From positions 186,001 to 250,000 of the forward strand of contig NZ_JBFHIT010000001.1 of NCBI RefSeq assembly GCF_041596335.1: a DNA stretch of 64,000 nucleotides. The letters run 5' to 3'. The translations under genes and the position numbers were made by a program. The number at the start of each line of letters is the position of its first letter. Position 1 is the first letter of the stretch. The notes beneath the pieces are model-generated. The model had not been told where the DNA came from, searched no databases, and saw nothing but the letters and a program-made list of their open reading frames with translations. This DNA comes from Mangrovibacterium sp041596335. GTDB lineage: Bacteria; Bacteroidota; Bacteroidia; Bacteroidales; Prolixibacteraceae. Below are positions 25,064 through 33,165 of this stretch, one piece after another.

Positions 25064-25786
25064 TTATTTGGTTTTAGTTTGTTGTGCTTTCAGGTTCAGC
25101 TGGTAAAACGCTTCGTGCACGTGCGTTTTCAGAATCTCTTTGTTTTTGGTCACATCCCCATTGTTCAGCGAGGATAAGAGCGAGAACACGATTTCCTGAT
25201 CGGTAACCGCCTGCCCACCTTCGCCACCCGATGGCCACAAGTATGGATAATTTTGTTTGAGCATGGTTTTGATGCCAGCGAACCACAGGAGAACAGCTTG
25301 TTTTCTGTACATCGGCACCACCACGAACCAAAAACGGTTTGCGCTGAAAACAATTGAAAGCAACTTATTCAGGTACTTTTGTTTTGCGGTAAACCCGAAT
25401 GCCCGGAAGTTGGTATCCATGCGTAAATAGTCTTCCAGCGAAACGTTGTACAGTTTGGCATTACAGCCCTTAAACCGAAGCAGCGAAGGCAGTACCCGCA
25501 ACGGGGAGAATTCTTTCCTGATCCAGCTCAGATTTTCCAGCATCGGGGCAAAGGTTTGCGCATTCAGTTCGAATGGTTTCACCTTCCGATTACGGAAGGT
25601 AAATACCAGCTGCCCATCGTCGACCGCTATCCCCTTCTTCATTCTCAGTCCCGTGAGCAACAGGAAACTTTTCACCAGCAATTCTTTCTCGCTTTTGCAG
25701 CGAAGGAAAAGCCTGGATAAACCTAAAAGTTGATTTTCGTTCAATTGATCCCAGCCCGATGGCAATGTAAGTTTGACTTCGCGCAT
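25064..25786 (-). CDS. Phage structural-region protein, unrecognised
   Basis: The 240-aa protein is basic and mainly helical, with LRCKSEKELLVKSFLLLTGL and paired Trp/Phe segments (NRFWFVVVPMYRKQAVLLWF). It overlaps the upstream gene by 1 bp. I cannot name its function. Confidence 0.5.
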   Translation of the reverse strand: MREVKLTLPSGWDQLNENQLLGLSRLFLRCKSEKELLVKSFLLLTGLRMKKGIAVDDGQLVFTFRNRKVKPFELNAQTFAPMLENLSWIRKEFSPLRVLPSLLRFKGCNAKLYNVSLEDYLRMDTNFRAFGFTAKQKYLNKLLSIVFSANRFWFVVVPMYRKQAVLLWFAGIKTMLKQNYPYLWPSGGEGGQAVTDQEIVFSLLSSLNNGDVTKNKEILKTHVHEAFYQLNLKAQQTKTK

Positions 25787-26619
25787 CAGAATCCGGCTCT
25801 AAAAATTGGTTTCTCGGCTGTGTTTTTCTCAATAACCGTAGCCTGTATGGTGGCATACAGCGAACTGTCTCGGAAAGCTGCGTAATTGTCCGGAGTGGCC
25901 ATGATCACCTTACGAACTTTCATGAGGTACGATTGCGCCACCTCCTTTTTGCCGATGGTGAAGTTGGCAAAAGCAAATCGGAGATTCTCCAGGATGGATT
26001 TGTTCTCGGCAGTCATATCATCGTCGCGCAGTTGCTCGATGATCTGGTCCGACAACTCCGGGCTGATCACCGGCTCAATTTGCAGGTGAATGGCATCCAT
26101 CATCTGCGGTTTTGCAGTCAGGAAAGCCAGCCGGTTACCTTCAAATGGTGCATACTTTCGGAAATCCTTCAATGTGAGAATGTAGGTGTCCGACAGTAAG
26201 CTGTAAGCCGGTGATCCTTTCCATTCGTCGTGGTAATCCACCTGTTCTTCCAGGTACTCCAGTAAATCCTCAATCGCATCCGAAAGCTTCTTTGCCATTT
26301 GCTCGGCCAGCTTCTTCACCCGTTCCGGAGAGGCAGGCGCCTGGTTGTCGTTGCGGGTAACAACAAAACCGGCTTCCGTTTCCATCAGATCGAACGACGG
26401 GATTCCTTCGAGATAGGCTTTCCGGGCCACAACCGCCTCGGCATAGCTCAATAGTTCCTCATTGCCGGCCTGATCCAGAATCGCGTAAAGATCCGATCCG
26501 GTCAGTTCGCGCTTCAGCCAGTTGTTGGCTTCGCGCACTTCGCTTTCGTACTTACTAAAATCGTTACCAACGATTGTCGGTATATACTTTTTAAGGGTGT
26601 CGATAGTGGTTACAATCAT
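25786..26619 (-). CDS. Phage head-tail connector-region protein, unrecognised
   Basis: The 277-aa protein begins TTIDTLKKYIPTIVGNDFSKYESEVREAN, and is helical with a C-terminal block of acidic and polar residues. Proteins with this kind of N-terminus follow the portal gene in Bacteroidota phages and are annotated only as DUFs. It starts 3 bp after the portal gene. Connector function is inference from place. Confidence 0.5.
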   Translation of the reverse strand: MIVTTIDTLKKYIPTIVGNDFSKYESEVREANNWLKRELTGSDLYAILDQAGNEELLSYAEAVVARKAYLEGIPSFDLMETEAGFVVTRNDNQAPASPERVKKLAEQMAKKLSDAIEDLLEYLEEQVDYHDEWKGSPAYSLLSDTYILTLKDFRKYAPFEGNRLAFLTAKPQMMDAIHLQIEPVISPELSDQIIEQLRDDDMTAENKSILENLRFAFANFTIGKKEVAQSYLMKVRKVIMATPDNYAAFRDSSLYATIQATVIEKNTAEKPIFRAGF

Positions 26620-26622
26620 GGC

Positions 26623-27957
26623 TTAAGTTGTTATGGCCAGTTCTTTGCCTGACTTGTTTACATCTAAAGTGGTGAACTCGAAATCGGGGACAGCAAACAC
26701 AATGTTCTTGTCCCATCCGTTGAAGCGTTTGATCAAGGTAAGCGGACGCATTAAGCGGTCGCGTGTTGGTTTCATCAAAGCTTGTTTAATCTGGAAGAGC
26801 TCGCGTTTGTCGGTTCCCGACATGCTGCCTTTGCTTTTCCCTGGCACCGATCCGATGAGCGACTGGTGCGAAGCCATGGCATAGCTGATGACATTTGATA
26901 CCTCTTCTGAATCCTCGATGTATTCGCCACCCTCCATTTTGTCGGGCACGTCAACAATCTCGATGTGCTTTTCCTCCTTGGCTCCTGATCCGGAGTGGAC
27001 CATCTCTTTAATCGCAACCAGGGCTTTGCCAAAGTTCTGTTCACCGGTGAGGAAATCGTTGAATGCGGTATGCTCTTTAGCAACACGAGCTGCAACAGCC
27101 TCTTTGTCGTTCGGATCGATGTTCTCTTCTTTGAAAATATTCTCGAAATACTTCGGCGAGATGTAAATGATCTTCTTCACCCCAAGCGCATGTTTCAGCT
27201 TGGATGTTTTAAACAGCGGAATTTGCTGACTGAAATCGTACCAGCCCGACAGGAAGATCGACCACCAGTAAGGTTCCTGGTAATAGGTTCGCCCGGGCGT
27301 TGGCATATTCACCGGAAGAACATAGCGGTAGGAAGGTTTCGTTGCTTTCAGGTATTCATTGAGACTCATCAGCGGATTGAAACGGTCGAGCACATCTGTT
27401 ACAGCAATATCTTCTTTTTTAGGACTGTCGCCCCATTTGGCAGAATAGAAATGCTTGGTGATGCGGCCCTTATTTGGATCGATCACGCCCCAGCGACTGA
27501 ACACTGCCTCTTTGCTGCGCAAGGAAACGATCTTCTTTTTGTCGGTGCTGACAATGATTTCGGGGAAAACATTGTAAAAGGCTTTCAGGTCGGTGAGCTG
27601 TTCGAGGAAATAACCGGAGATGTCATTGTCTTCGAAGAATTCCAGCACCTCGTCATCGAACACATCTTCGTAACCAACAATCTTGTTGTTTTCGACCACC
27701 CGACGCATGGGTTTAATGCCTTGCCCGTAACCGGCTGAAACGTTGAATTCGAGGTTGGCGCCAACCACTTCGCTTTTTTTGATCTTCTTGAGTACATCGG
27801 CTGGCAGCGTATTACCATCGCCCCAGGGAACAATCTCGTAATTACCGATTTTTTCCACATCATCGGGCTCCGTAATAATCTCGGCTGACGAGGGCATCTT
27901 CAGAATGGCTTTCGCTTCCGGGATATAGGTCACCGGTCCCATTGAAATCACTTTCAT
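26623..27957 (-). CDS. Phage portal protein
   Basis: The 444-aa protein is of portal length with the usual mix of an N-terminal alpha/beta part, a long central part (PYWWSIFLSGWYDFSQQIPLFK) and a helical C-terminal part near ELFQIKQALMKPTRDRLMRPLTLI, which resembles the portal stem/crown helix. It follows the terminase block after a cargo insertion and precedes connector genes. Portals form the dodecameric DNA gate of the head. No unique motif proves this. Confidence 0.6.
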   Translation of the reverse strand: MKVISMGPVTYIPEAKAILKMPSSAEIITEPDDVEKIGNYEIVPWGDGNTLPADVLKKIKKSEVVGANLEFNVSAGYGQGIKPMRRVVENNKIVGYEDVFDDEVLEFFEDNDISGYFLEQLTDLKAFYNVFPEIIVSTDKKKIVSLRSKEAVFSRWGVIDPNKGRITKHFYSAKWGDSPKKEDIAVTDVLDRFNPLMSLNEYLKATKPSYRYVLPVNMPTPGRTYYQEPYWWSIFLSGWYDFSQQIPLFKTSKLKHALGVKKIIYISPKYFENIFKEENIDPNDKEAVAARVAKEHTAFNDFLTGEQNFGKALVAIKEMVHSGSGAKEEKHIEIVDVPDKMEGGEYIEDSEEVSNVISYAMASHQSLIGSVPGKSKGSMSGTDKRELFQIKQALMKPTRDRLMRPLTLIKRFNGWDKNIVFAVPDFEFTTLDVNKSGKELAITT

Positions 27958-28175
27958 AAAACTACCTCCTGTCCGTTAATTTCGGTGATGGTACAGCGTC
28001 GCACTGTGCGGATCTCCTCCGAATCGCAAAACTTGATGTTCATGGTTCGTCCTACCGCATGAAATGATGTACAGACAACCCGGCTGGATTGAACCAGGTG
28101 CCCGTCTTTGGCAATGTAGGTGATGGAGAATTCGCCGCGTTCGACCAGCTTATGAATGAGCGAGCTGTGTATCAT
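27954..28175 (-). CDS. Small phage protein upstream of portal
   Basis: The 73-aa basic protein is beta-rich (EFSITYIAKDGHLVQSSRVVC, RRCTITEINGQEVVL). Its stop overlaps the portal start (ATGA-type). Function unknown. Confidence 0.5.
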   Translation of the reverse strand: MIHSSLIHKLVERGEFSITYIAKDGHLVQSSRVVCTSFHAVGRTMNIKFCDSEEIRTVRRCTITEINGQEVVL

Positions 28176-28217
28176 ACTTTTTTTGAAAGCAAGATATCCA
28201 GCCCGGAAGCGGCTTAA

Positions 28218-28224
28218 AAGGACA
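28218..28224 (-). promoter_or_regulatory. Late-promoter motif TGTCCTT (portal operon)
   Basis: Minus-strand copy 43 nt before the ATG at 28175. Confidence 0.55.
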
Positions 28225-28226
28225 GA

Positions 28227-28424
28227 TCAGTGACGAACAAGTTCGTTTTCGCTGATCAGACCTTTGAGGTATTGAATTGCTTTTTGCTTGTCCCAGTGGA
28301 AGGTTTTGCCGGAATCGAGTATAAGCTCATCAGGTTCTATGCCCGTTTGGGAGAGCATTGAAAGGGCCAAAGCAATCGCAAACTTTGTACCTGGAGAATC
28401 CACTTGAAAGATAATTTTACTCAT
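28227..28424 (-). CDS. 65-aa protein behind a structured RNA leader
   Basis: The small protein (SKIIFQVDSPGTKFAIALAL... SENELVRH) has a beta strand, a hydrophobic helix and a basic helix DKQKAIQYLKG. It is not recognised. The ATG at 28424 follows directly on the structured leader described at 28425-28591, so its translation may be controlled by that RNA. It ends just before the TGTCCTT element of the portal operon. Confidence 0.5.
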   Translation of the reverse strand: MSKIIFQVDSPGTKFAIALALSMLSQTGIEPDELILDSGKTFHWDKQKAIQYLKGLISENELVRH

Positions 28425-28591
28425 GAGCCGTTAGCAACAAAGTGGGTCGTGTGGTGCTAACAGATCACGAAACACCCAAAGGCGTATCAGGATAGTAGGG
28501 ACTCTCACCCATACTCACGACCCGATATGTTGGTTCAATTGACTCAAACCAACCTTCGGGTACTCGTTTCCATAAAATGATCTGTTAGCGC
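28425..28591 (-). ncRNA. Candidate pseudoknotted structured RNA / regulatory leader
   Basis: On minus: P1, a perfect 12-bp stem (GCTAACAGATCA, 28578-28589, with 28456-28467); P2, GAAAC/GTTTC (28566-28570, 28469-28473); P3, ACCCGAAGG with CCTTTGGGT, 9 bp with one G-T pair; hairpin P4, TTGGTT/AACCAA (11-nt loop); hairpin P5, AGTA-GGG/CCC-TACT. Unpaired GGGTCGTG (28516-28523) between P4 and P5 exactly complements CACGACCC (28444-28451) beyond P1, giving an 8-bp pseudoknot. A second TGCTAAC (28430-28436), 5 nt before the ATG, can instead pair with the 3' strand of P1. These alternatives suggest a switch. I do not recognise a known family. Confidence 0.55.
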
Positions 28592-28593
28592 TG

Positions 28594-28601
28594 CTAAGGT
28601 A
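28594..28601 (-). promoter_or_regulatory. -7 box for the structured RNA
   Basis: TACCTTAG differs at one base from TAnnTTTG. A start a few bases downstream would place the RNA 5' end at the base of stem P1. No TTG is at -33. Confidence 0.4.
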
Positions 28602-28611
28602 GAAAGAAAAT

Positions 28612-28638
28612 GAAAAACCCCGACGATTGCCGGGGTTG
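28612..28638 (-). terminator. Terminator of the DUF4468 gene
   Basis: Seven-bp stem AACCCCG/CGGGGTT with an 8-nt loop and T-run on minus, 18 bp after the stop codon. Confidence 0.75.
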
Positions 28639-28656
28639 AAATGTTTTGATGTGGGA

Positions 28657-29217
28657 TTACCAGTCGTCTTGATTTCTATCTCTTCTTATTGCCTGGTCAA
28701 ATTCTTGAACAATGAGAGGGAGTTGTTTATCTACTGATGCAACCAACTCTTTATTATGCTGGAGATGTTCTTCGAATCCTTTTCTAATTATACCTCCTCT
28801 TACTTTTGTACCCATGCTTTCATAAAGTCTGAGTAATCCGTCCTCTGTAGCCCATTCTTTCAATTGATCGTATGTACACTCTTTACCTCCTGGGGCTTTT
28901 ATCTCTGTTTGTTGGATTTCATACTTATATCTACCATCCTTACATTGAACCGTCATTGTGTAGTATATCGTCATAAAGGAGGGGATGTAACCCACCATAT
29001 ACTCGACTTGTTTAGATCCTTTGCCAATCAATTTCTTATCAACTGGATCGTCAAGCTCTATAATATCATCGGCAGATTTGAAGTTTAATGAGAACCACTC
29101 CTTTGCATTCTCATACAGTTCCTCAGATGTCTTTCCTTCCACCGTAACAACTTCGGTTAAATGTTGAGTGTTGTCGCCCACTGGAAGCATAAGAAACAGC
29201 AACAATAAGTATTTCAT
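28657..29217 (-). CDS. DUF4468-type exported protein, probable prophage cargo
   Basis: From the Met at 29217 the product is 186 aa with an N-terminal hydrophobic signal (MKYLLLLFLMLPVG). It has the DUF4468 look: ELYENAKEWFSLNF, LIGKGSKQVEY and YYTMTVQCKDGRYKYEI. Such proteins are common envelope proteins of unknown function in Bacteroidota and unusual in a phage late region. An upstream extension to 29310 would destroy the signal peptide. Confidence 0.6.
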   Translation of the reverse strand: MKYLLLLFLMLPVGDNTQHLTEVVTVEGKTSEELYENAKEWFSLNFKSADDIIELDDPVDKKLIGKGSKQVEYMVGYIPSFMTIYYTMTVQCKDGRYKYEIQQTEIKAPGGKECTYDQLKEWATEDGLLRLYESMGTKVRGGIIRKGFEEHLQHNKELVASVDKQLPLIVQEFDQAIRRDRNQDDW

Positions 29218-29392
29218 CGACATAAATTGCATTTGGTAATTACCAAATGTAAGCAAATAACGGCCTCCCATACAATGGTTGGCCTGACGGCGCGACCTAT
29301 TTAGAATCAATCCAAACTACTTATCATATTACGTGAAATCGAAACCCGTAATTGCAAAATCGGGACAGGGCGGCGCGGGGTCGTCCGACAGG

Positions 29393-29415
29393 AAAAAGGG
29401 AGAAAATCCCTTTTT
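29393..29415. terminator. Bidirectional terminator-like hairpin
   Basis: AAAAAGGGA and TCCCTTTTT pair around loop GAAAA, with T-runs on both strands. It separates the DUF4468 gene from the plus-strand cassette. Confidence 0.5.
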
Positions 29416-29602
29416 GAACCCTTTTTATTTCTGATTTTCTGAATCTTACATATTTATAAGCGAAAGCAGCTTGATAGTTCGTTTTTCTAGGTATCGAGAC
29501 ACTTCAAAAGACCAAAAATATTTTTGTTGCTTGTGCTGACTTTCTAAAGTGGCTTTTCGTTGCCGCAATAATACAACACACTATAAACCAGCTTCTTGCA
29601 CT

Positions 29603-29632
29603 TTGACAATATTGCATTTTGTTGTATCTTAG
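29603..29632 (+). promoter_or_regulatory. Promoter of the plus-strand cassette
   Basis: TTG (29603-29605), 19-bp spacer, TATCTTAG (29625-29632), one mismatch to TAnnTTTG. It stands about 80 bp before the first gene. Confidence 0.65.
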
Positions 29633-29709
29633 TATTATAGAAATGAGGGAGTTAAGCCCTCAAATCTTAGTCCAATATCCATTTATAAACAATCAAAATT
29701 TTAATTGCT

Positions 29710-30171
29710 ATGAATGCAAAAAAAGACGTTGCGCCCATGACGGTGCAAAAGGGAGAAACTACGCCCAAAAATGAAGTAAAAACCACCAAGGTATCTGAAG
29801 CCAAACAGCCAACCCCGGAAGAACTGCAAAAGCAGGTTGCAGAACTTCAAAAGAAACTGGCATCAATTCCGCAAAACCTAGAACAGCGGATCGAGTATTT
29901 CAACCAAAAAAAAGAGCTAATCCGCCGGCTATCGGTTTTGAATGTCAATCACGAGACATTGAGTGAACACCTGGACAAGCTTTCGGAACTGGCAGCAGTC
30001 AACGAGTTTGAAAACGAGGATTATTTTTTGAGCATCGATGCACCAAACGGTTACGGCAAAAAAGCGGTGTACACCCTCAAAAACCCAGTAATCATTGGCG
30101 AAATGATCACCTTCATTTTAGGCAGGATTGACGCCAAACGCAAGGAGCTAAAAACAGCGATTGAAGCATAA
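29710..30171 (+). CDS. Coiled-coil accessory protein of Bacteroidota mobile elements
   Basis: The 153-aa protein has a Lys/Thr-rich N-terminus, a coiled coil (TPEELQKQVAELQKKLASIP) and a conserved-looking end (IGEMITFILGRIDAKRKEL). Similar small proteins accompany ArdC-like genes on Bacteroidota plasmids and conjugative elements, from memory of the family. First gene of a three-gene plus-strand cassette opposed to the phage late operon. Function unknown. Confidence 0.6.
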   Translation: MNAKKDVAPMTVQKGETTPKNEVKTTKVSEAKQPTPEELQKQVAELQKKLASIPQNLEQRIEYFNQKKELIRRLSVLNVNHETLSEHLDKLSELAAVNEFENEDYFLSIDAPNGYGKKAVYTLKNPVIIGEMITFILGRIDAKRKELKTAIEA

Positions 30172-30236
30172 GTAAAACGGGGGGATCCCTCCCCCCGTTT
30201 CAGTCCAAATTCTATAAACATCAAAACTTTGACGTC

Positions 30237-30659
30237 ATGAGCAAAACTACGAAAACAGATAAAAAAGCGCAATACATTGAGAAGCGCAAAACATTGATTG
30301 CACTATCAAAAGCCGTGCGCCCGTTGGTTGAGTGCGGAGAGTTTGACACTGTAAATGAAGCCATAAAAGAACAGTACATTGAGCAATACCCCGAGATTGA
30401 AGAGTTTAAAACCTTTAACCAGTGGAAGCAGGAAGGCGCCACTGTTCGCAAGGGAGAAAAAGCCTTTTTAGTGTGGGGGCAGCCAAGACGAGCCGAACAG
30501 GTGCCAGATGGAGCCGACGAACCCGAGGAGTATAAATATTGGCCGTTGTGTTATTTGTTTGCTGACACACAGGTGTACATACCGAGCGAGGAAAAGAAAC
30601 AGCAGCCACAACCACAGCAGCACGAAGAACCGCAACCGGTGAACGGCGATGAAATCTAA
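30237..30659 (+). CDS. ArdC N-terminal-like (ssDNA-binding, antirestriction-type) protein
   Basis: The 140-aa protein has FKTFNQWKQEGATVRKGEKAFLVWGQP, the signature of the ArdC/DUF1738 N-terminal ssDNA-binding domain. A hydrophobic YKYWPLCYLFADTQVY follows, then a Gln/Pro-rich tail. The metalloprotease-like second half of full ArdC is missing. ArdC-type proteins protect entering DNA from restriction. As prophage cargo it could protect phage or plasmid DNA; inference. Confidence 0.65.
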   Translation: MSKTTKTDKKAQYIEKRKTLIALSKAVRPLVECGEFDTVNEAIKEQYIEQYPEIEEFKTFNQWKQEGATVRKGEKAFLVWGQPRRAEQVPDGADEPEEYKYWPLCYLFADTQVYIPSEEKKQQPQPQQHEEPQPVNGDEI

Positions 30660-30807
30660 ACCCGAGCCAAAAGAGAAGATCCGCACACGGTTAAGCCGTG
30701 AAGAACTTCAAGCGATGATAACGAAGCAGCCAAATTTGAAACTACTGATTGAAACTTTTGATCTTGTGACCCCGACAGATTTATTCTTTAGAGATAAAAA
30801 GGCTTAG
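30649..30807 (+). CDS. 52-aa basic protein, third cassette gene
   Basis: The ORF overlaps the ArdC-like gene by 11 bp and has a charged N-terminus (KSKPEPKEKIRTRLSREEL) and a helix ending DLFFRDKKA. Overlap and codon pattern support it. Function unknown. Confidence 0.5.
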   Translation: MKSKPEPKEKIRTRLSREELQAMITKQPNLKLLIETFDLVTPTDLFFRDKKA

Positions 30808-31063
30808 TTTTTTTCGTGAGGTTTTTTGAGAATGCGCCTCTAATCTGAAAAAACCAAAGGTGTTGAGTTGACCGAATCAGCTCCGCAGGGATGGCTTTAT
30901 GCTATCCTGGCGCGCCCGATATGGTGTTCCGTGCCCGGGCATTCGCCCTTCTCCCTTCGTCGATGTTTATTCCTTCGTCATCAACAGGCACTCTACCGGA
31001 CTTTATTCAATGATTTTTTCTACTGTCCTTTTCAAACACCACCTGTACCACAAGTCGGATCAG
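30808..31063. other. Noncoding region after the cassette, possibly structured
   Basis: No convincing gene. GGTTTTTT (30820-30827) and AAAAAACC (30848-30855) can pair. CAGGGATGGC-TTTAT-GCTATCCTG (near 30886-30909) forms a bulged hairpin, and GCCCG/CGGGC arms follow. No known RNA family is recognised. Confidence 0.3.
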
Positions 31064-31089
31064 TAAAAAAAGAGCGACCGAAGCCGCTC
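31064..31089 (-). terminator. UUCG-loop terminator
   Basis: Minus strand GAGCGGC-TTCG-GTCGCTC, a 7-bp stem with UUCG tetraloop, is followed by seven T. Confidence 0.8.
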
Positions 31090-31098
31090 CACAATCAA

Positions 31099-31296
31099 TT
31101 AATTCATCCAGTTTTGGAGTAGTGACAGTATTACAGCCACCGTTACCTCCACTGTTAAATTATTAATCACATGCTGAAAAATAGTCTTCAGCTTTTGTTT
31201 TACTCTCTGAAATGTTCCACCTTTGTGAAACAAATGTGAGAAAAAGTGAGAAAATGTGACCTTCTTCACTTTATTCGAATTTAATTTGAACACCAC
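31099..31296 (-). CDS. Small hydrophobic protein, uncertain
   Basis: An open frame of up to 65 aa from a GTG; only the last 35 residues look protein-like (VKQKLKTIFQHVINNL then a hydrophobic VTVAVILSLLQ). It ends 9 bp before a strong terminator in the same direction, the main reason to list it. The true start may be nearer 31220. Confidence 0.3.
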   Translation of the reverse strand: MVFKLNSNKVKKVTFSHFFSHLFHKGGTFQRVKQKLKTIFQHVINNLTVEVTVAVILSLLQNWMN

Positions 31297-31314
31297 ATTT
31301 ACCTAAAGAATTTG

Positions 31315-31342
31315 AACCAGTCCTAGACCGACTGGTTTTTCT
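31315..31342 (+). terminator. Terminator facing the plus-strand cassette
   Basis: AACCAGTC and GACTGGTT pair (8 bp, 7-nt loop) followed by T-run. It would stop plus-strand transcripts from entering terL antisense. Confidence 0.7.
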
Positions 31343-31397
31343 TTGTCGAATGCTTTACACAAATTTACAATAAAAGGAGCCTCTTTTTTCGACAAAG
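31341..31397. repeat. 10-bp inverted repeat downstream of terL
   Basis: CTTTGTCGAA (31341-31350) and TTCGACAAAG (31388-31397), 37 bp apart. Purpose unknown; nothing else is seen between here and the terL stop. Confidence 0.35.
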
Positions 31398-31545
31398 AAG
31401 CGCGTAATAGCCCAATGTTATCAACTTCAGTAGGTTAATTGCCTGAGCAACAGACAGATTACCTTTTAATAATTAAAATAAGTTTACCAAAACGATAAAT
31501 TTAGGAATGGCAGATTGCATAAAAGTTAACGAAAAATAAAGCATT

Positions 31546-33165
31546 TTACCCCCTAATAATCCCGGCTCCAACTCCCCTGCCTCCACCGGCAAACGGATAA
31601 AGGAACATACCCAGCATTAAAGTATCAAAGGCGTCGGTGCCATCGGTGCGGTATTCCAGCAAGTCTTCTTCGCTTTCGGCCAGCTTCTCGCCAGACTTGT
31701 CTTTCTGGAAACCACGACTACCAACTACAACTCCGGTTTGGCGCATCGCCACCAACAGCGCATCATTGTTTTGCTCGTTGATTTGGGGATAGAGGTATTT
31801 CTGCCCTTTGAATGCCTGATCGAGCATCAGGTATTTTTCATCGTGGCGCACCGGGTTCCCGATGTGAATCCGATGTACCCGCCAGCCGTTTTTGTTGAAC
31901 TGGGAGCAGATGACCGAAGCAAAGTCCTCGTTGTTGACTGCGTAGTTGCTTCCCAGTGCGGTGTTGTCGTAATAATACACCACCTCGCGGGTATGGTGGT
32001 GCCGGTAGTAATTGCAAAAGTCATTCACCAGCTCGCGCAGCTTCCGCTCGTACTTCACAAAAAACGATTTCAGCACCATCGCTTTCATGCCGCTTGCTTG
32101 TCCGGCCACCAGCCAGTTGATGTTGGCGTTATAGTCGAAGGCCACACAGATGGGTTTATCCAGATCCACATCACCATCCTGCCGGCAATCCTGATCTTTG
32201 GCCTTTTCAAGATCATATCCGAGGTTTTGCAGATACGAGTTATCGAAGGCTGTGTACAGGTGTTTTTCGTCGCTGAGTGACGGATAAAAGCCATCCTTAA
32301 GCTTTCCGGGGCGAACGCAAAGGATTGAAGTTTGAAAAACCAATGGCGGCAGGTCCCGCTTCATTTGGGCAATGTACTTTTTCCCCAGTAGCTCGATGTT
32401 CTCAATGGAGCTCCATTCCCGGTAATAAACAGCAATCGAACGGAATTCAGCCAAGCGCCGCTGGTATTGCGCCAGTAGTTTTTGTGTATAAGTGTTCTGC
32501 GGCTTTTGCTTCAGATCCCAAATCTCTTTCACCAGCCACTGGATGGCATTGATCAGCTCCGCATCCATCTTTTCGCGATAGTTCAAGAACCAGGAGCCCT
32601 TTTTACTGGTCGGCATGTCGCTCATCCAAAGCATGGAGTTCAGCCACGGGCAGTTTGCCCACGGCCCTTTAAATCCACCATTGGCTGGAATGGTCTCATC
32701 CTTCAGCTTTTCGTAGTTCAGAAACTTGGCTTCATCGCCAAAAAGGTATTGCAGGGTCAGCGAGTTGGAAGATCCGGCAACATCCTGGCTAATCAGGTAC
32801 TGGATGGATCCATTGTACCACGATATCACATGGTCGAAACTTGCCGGCTCATCAATTGGCTTTTTAAAGTCCATCGATTTCTCCGGACGGCGACCGACCA
32901 CATAATGAATGTCGCGCTTAAAGCCCATATCGCGCCAGCTGGAGAACACGCCGGGAAGTGTGCGGGTCAATCCTTGCTGAAAGGTTGATAACACAATACC
33001 GCCGGCACTACGGGGCATATATTGAAGGTTTCGCAGTAGCCATGGAGCGCCAAAGCGTGATTTTCCCAAACGCCGGCCACCGGCAATGGAACTGGTGTGC
33101 GCAGCCGTATAGCGAAACTCCAGCTGCGGGTTATTGAAGTAGACCTTGCGTGTTTCAGTCGTCAT
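31546..33165 (-). CDS. terL: Terminase large subunit
   Basis: The 539-aa protein has Walker A GGRRLGKS at residues 29-36 and Walker B LFGDEA at 141-146, then a nuclease-like half with CVAFDYNANINW, YYYDNTALGS and a late DAFDTLML, where the Asp residues fit the RNase H-like metal site. It powers DNA packaging and cuts the concatemer. It overlaps terS by 11 bp. Confidence 0.85.
   Translation of the reverse strand: MTTETRKVYFNNPQLEFRYTAAHTSSIAGGRRLGKSRFGAPWLLRNLQYMPRSAGGIVLSTFQQGLTRTLPGVFSSWRDMGFKRDIHYVVGRRPEKSMDFKKPIDEPASFDHVISWYNGSIQYLISQDVAGSSNSLTLQYLFGDEAKFLNYEKLKDETIPANGGFKGPWANCPWLNSMLWMSDMPTSKKGSWFLNYREKMDAELINAIQWLVKEIWDLKQKPQNTYTQKLLAQYQRRLAEFRSIAVYYREWSSIENIELLGKKYIAQMKRDLPPLVFQTSILCVRPGKLKDGFYPSLSDEKHLYTAFDNSYLQNLGYDLEKAKDQDCRQDGDVDLDKPICVAFDYNANINWLVAGQASGMKAMVLKSFFVKYERKLRELVNDFCNYYRHHHTREVVYYYDNTALGSNYAVNNEDFASVICSQFNKNGWRVHRIHIGNPVRHDEKYLMLDQAFKGQKYLYPQINEQNNDALLVAMRQTGVVVGSRGFQKDKSGEKLAESEEDLLEYRTDGTDAFDTLMLGMFLYPFAGGGRGVGAGIIRG

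Noticed and set aside
28430..28589. Integron attC site, because of the GCTAAC and GTTAGC ends
   Set aside because: The ends do not fit RYYYAAC/GTTRRRY, no integron integrase is present, and the inner stems and pseudoknot fit an RNA better.
29710..30807. Whole conjugative element inside the prophage
   Set aside because: Only three small genes are present; no relaxase, coupling protein or tra gene.
31025..31031. Plus-strand TGTCCTT as a further late promoter
   Set aside because: No plus-strand gene follows within reach of the strong terminators; likely chance.
30868..31122. Plus-strand frame of 84 codons
   Set aside because: No ribosome-binding site, odd composition, and it crosses a terminator stem.
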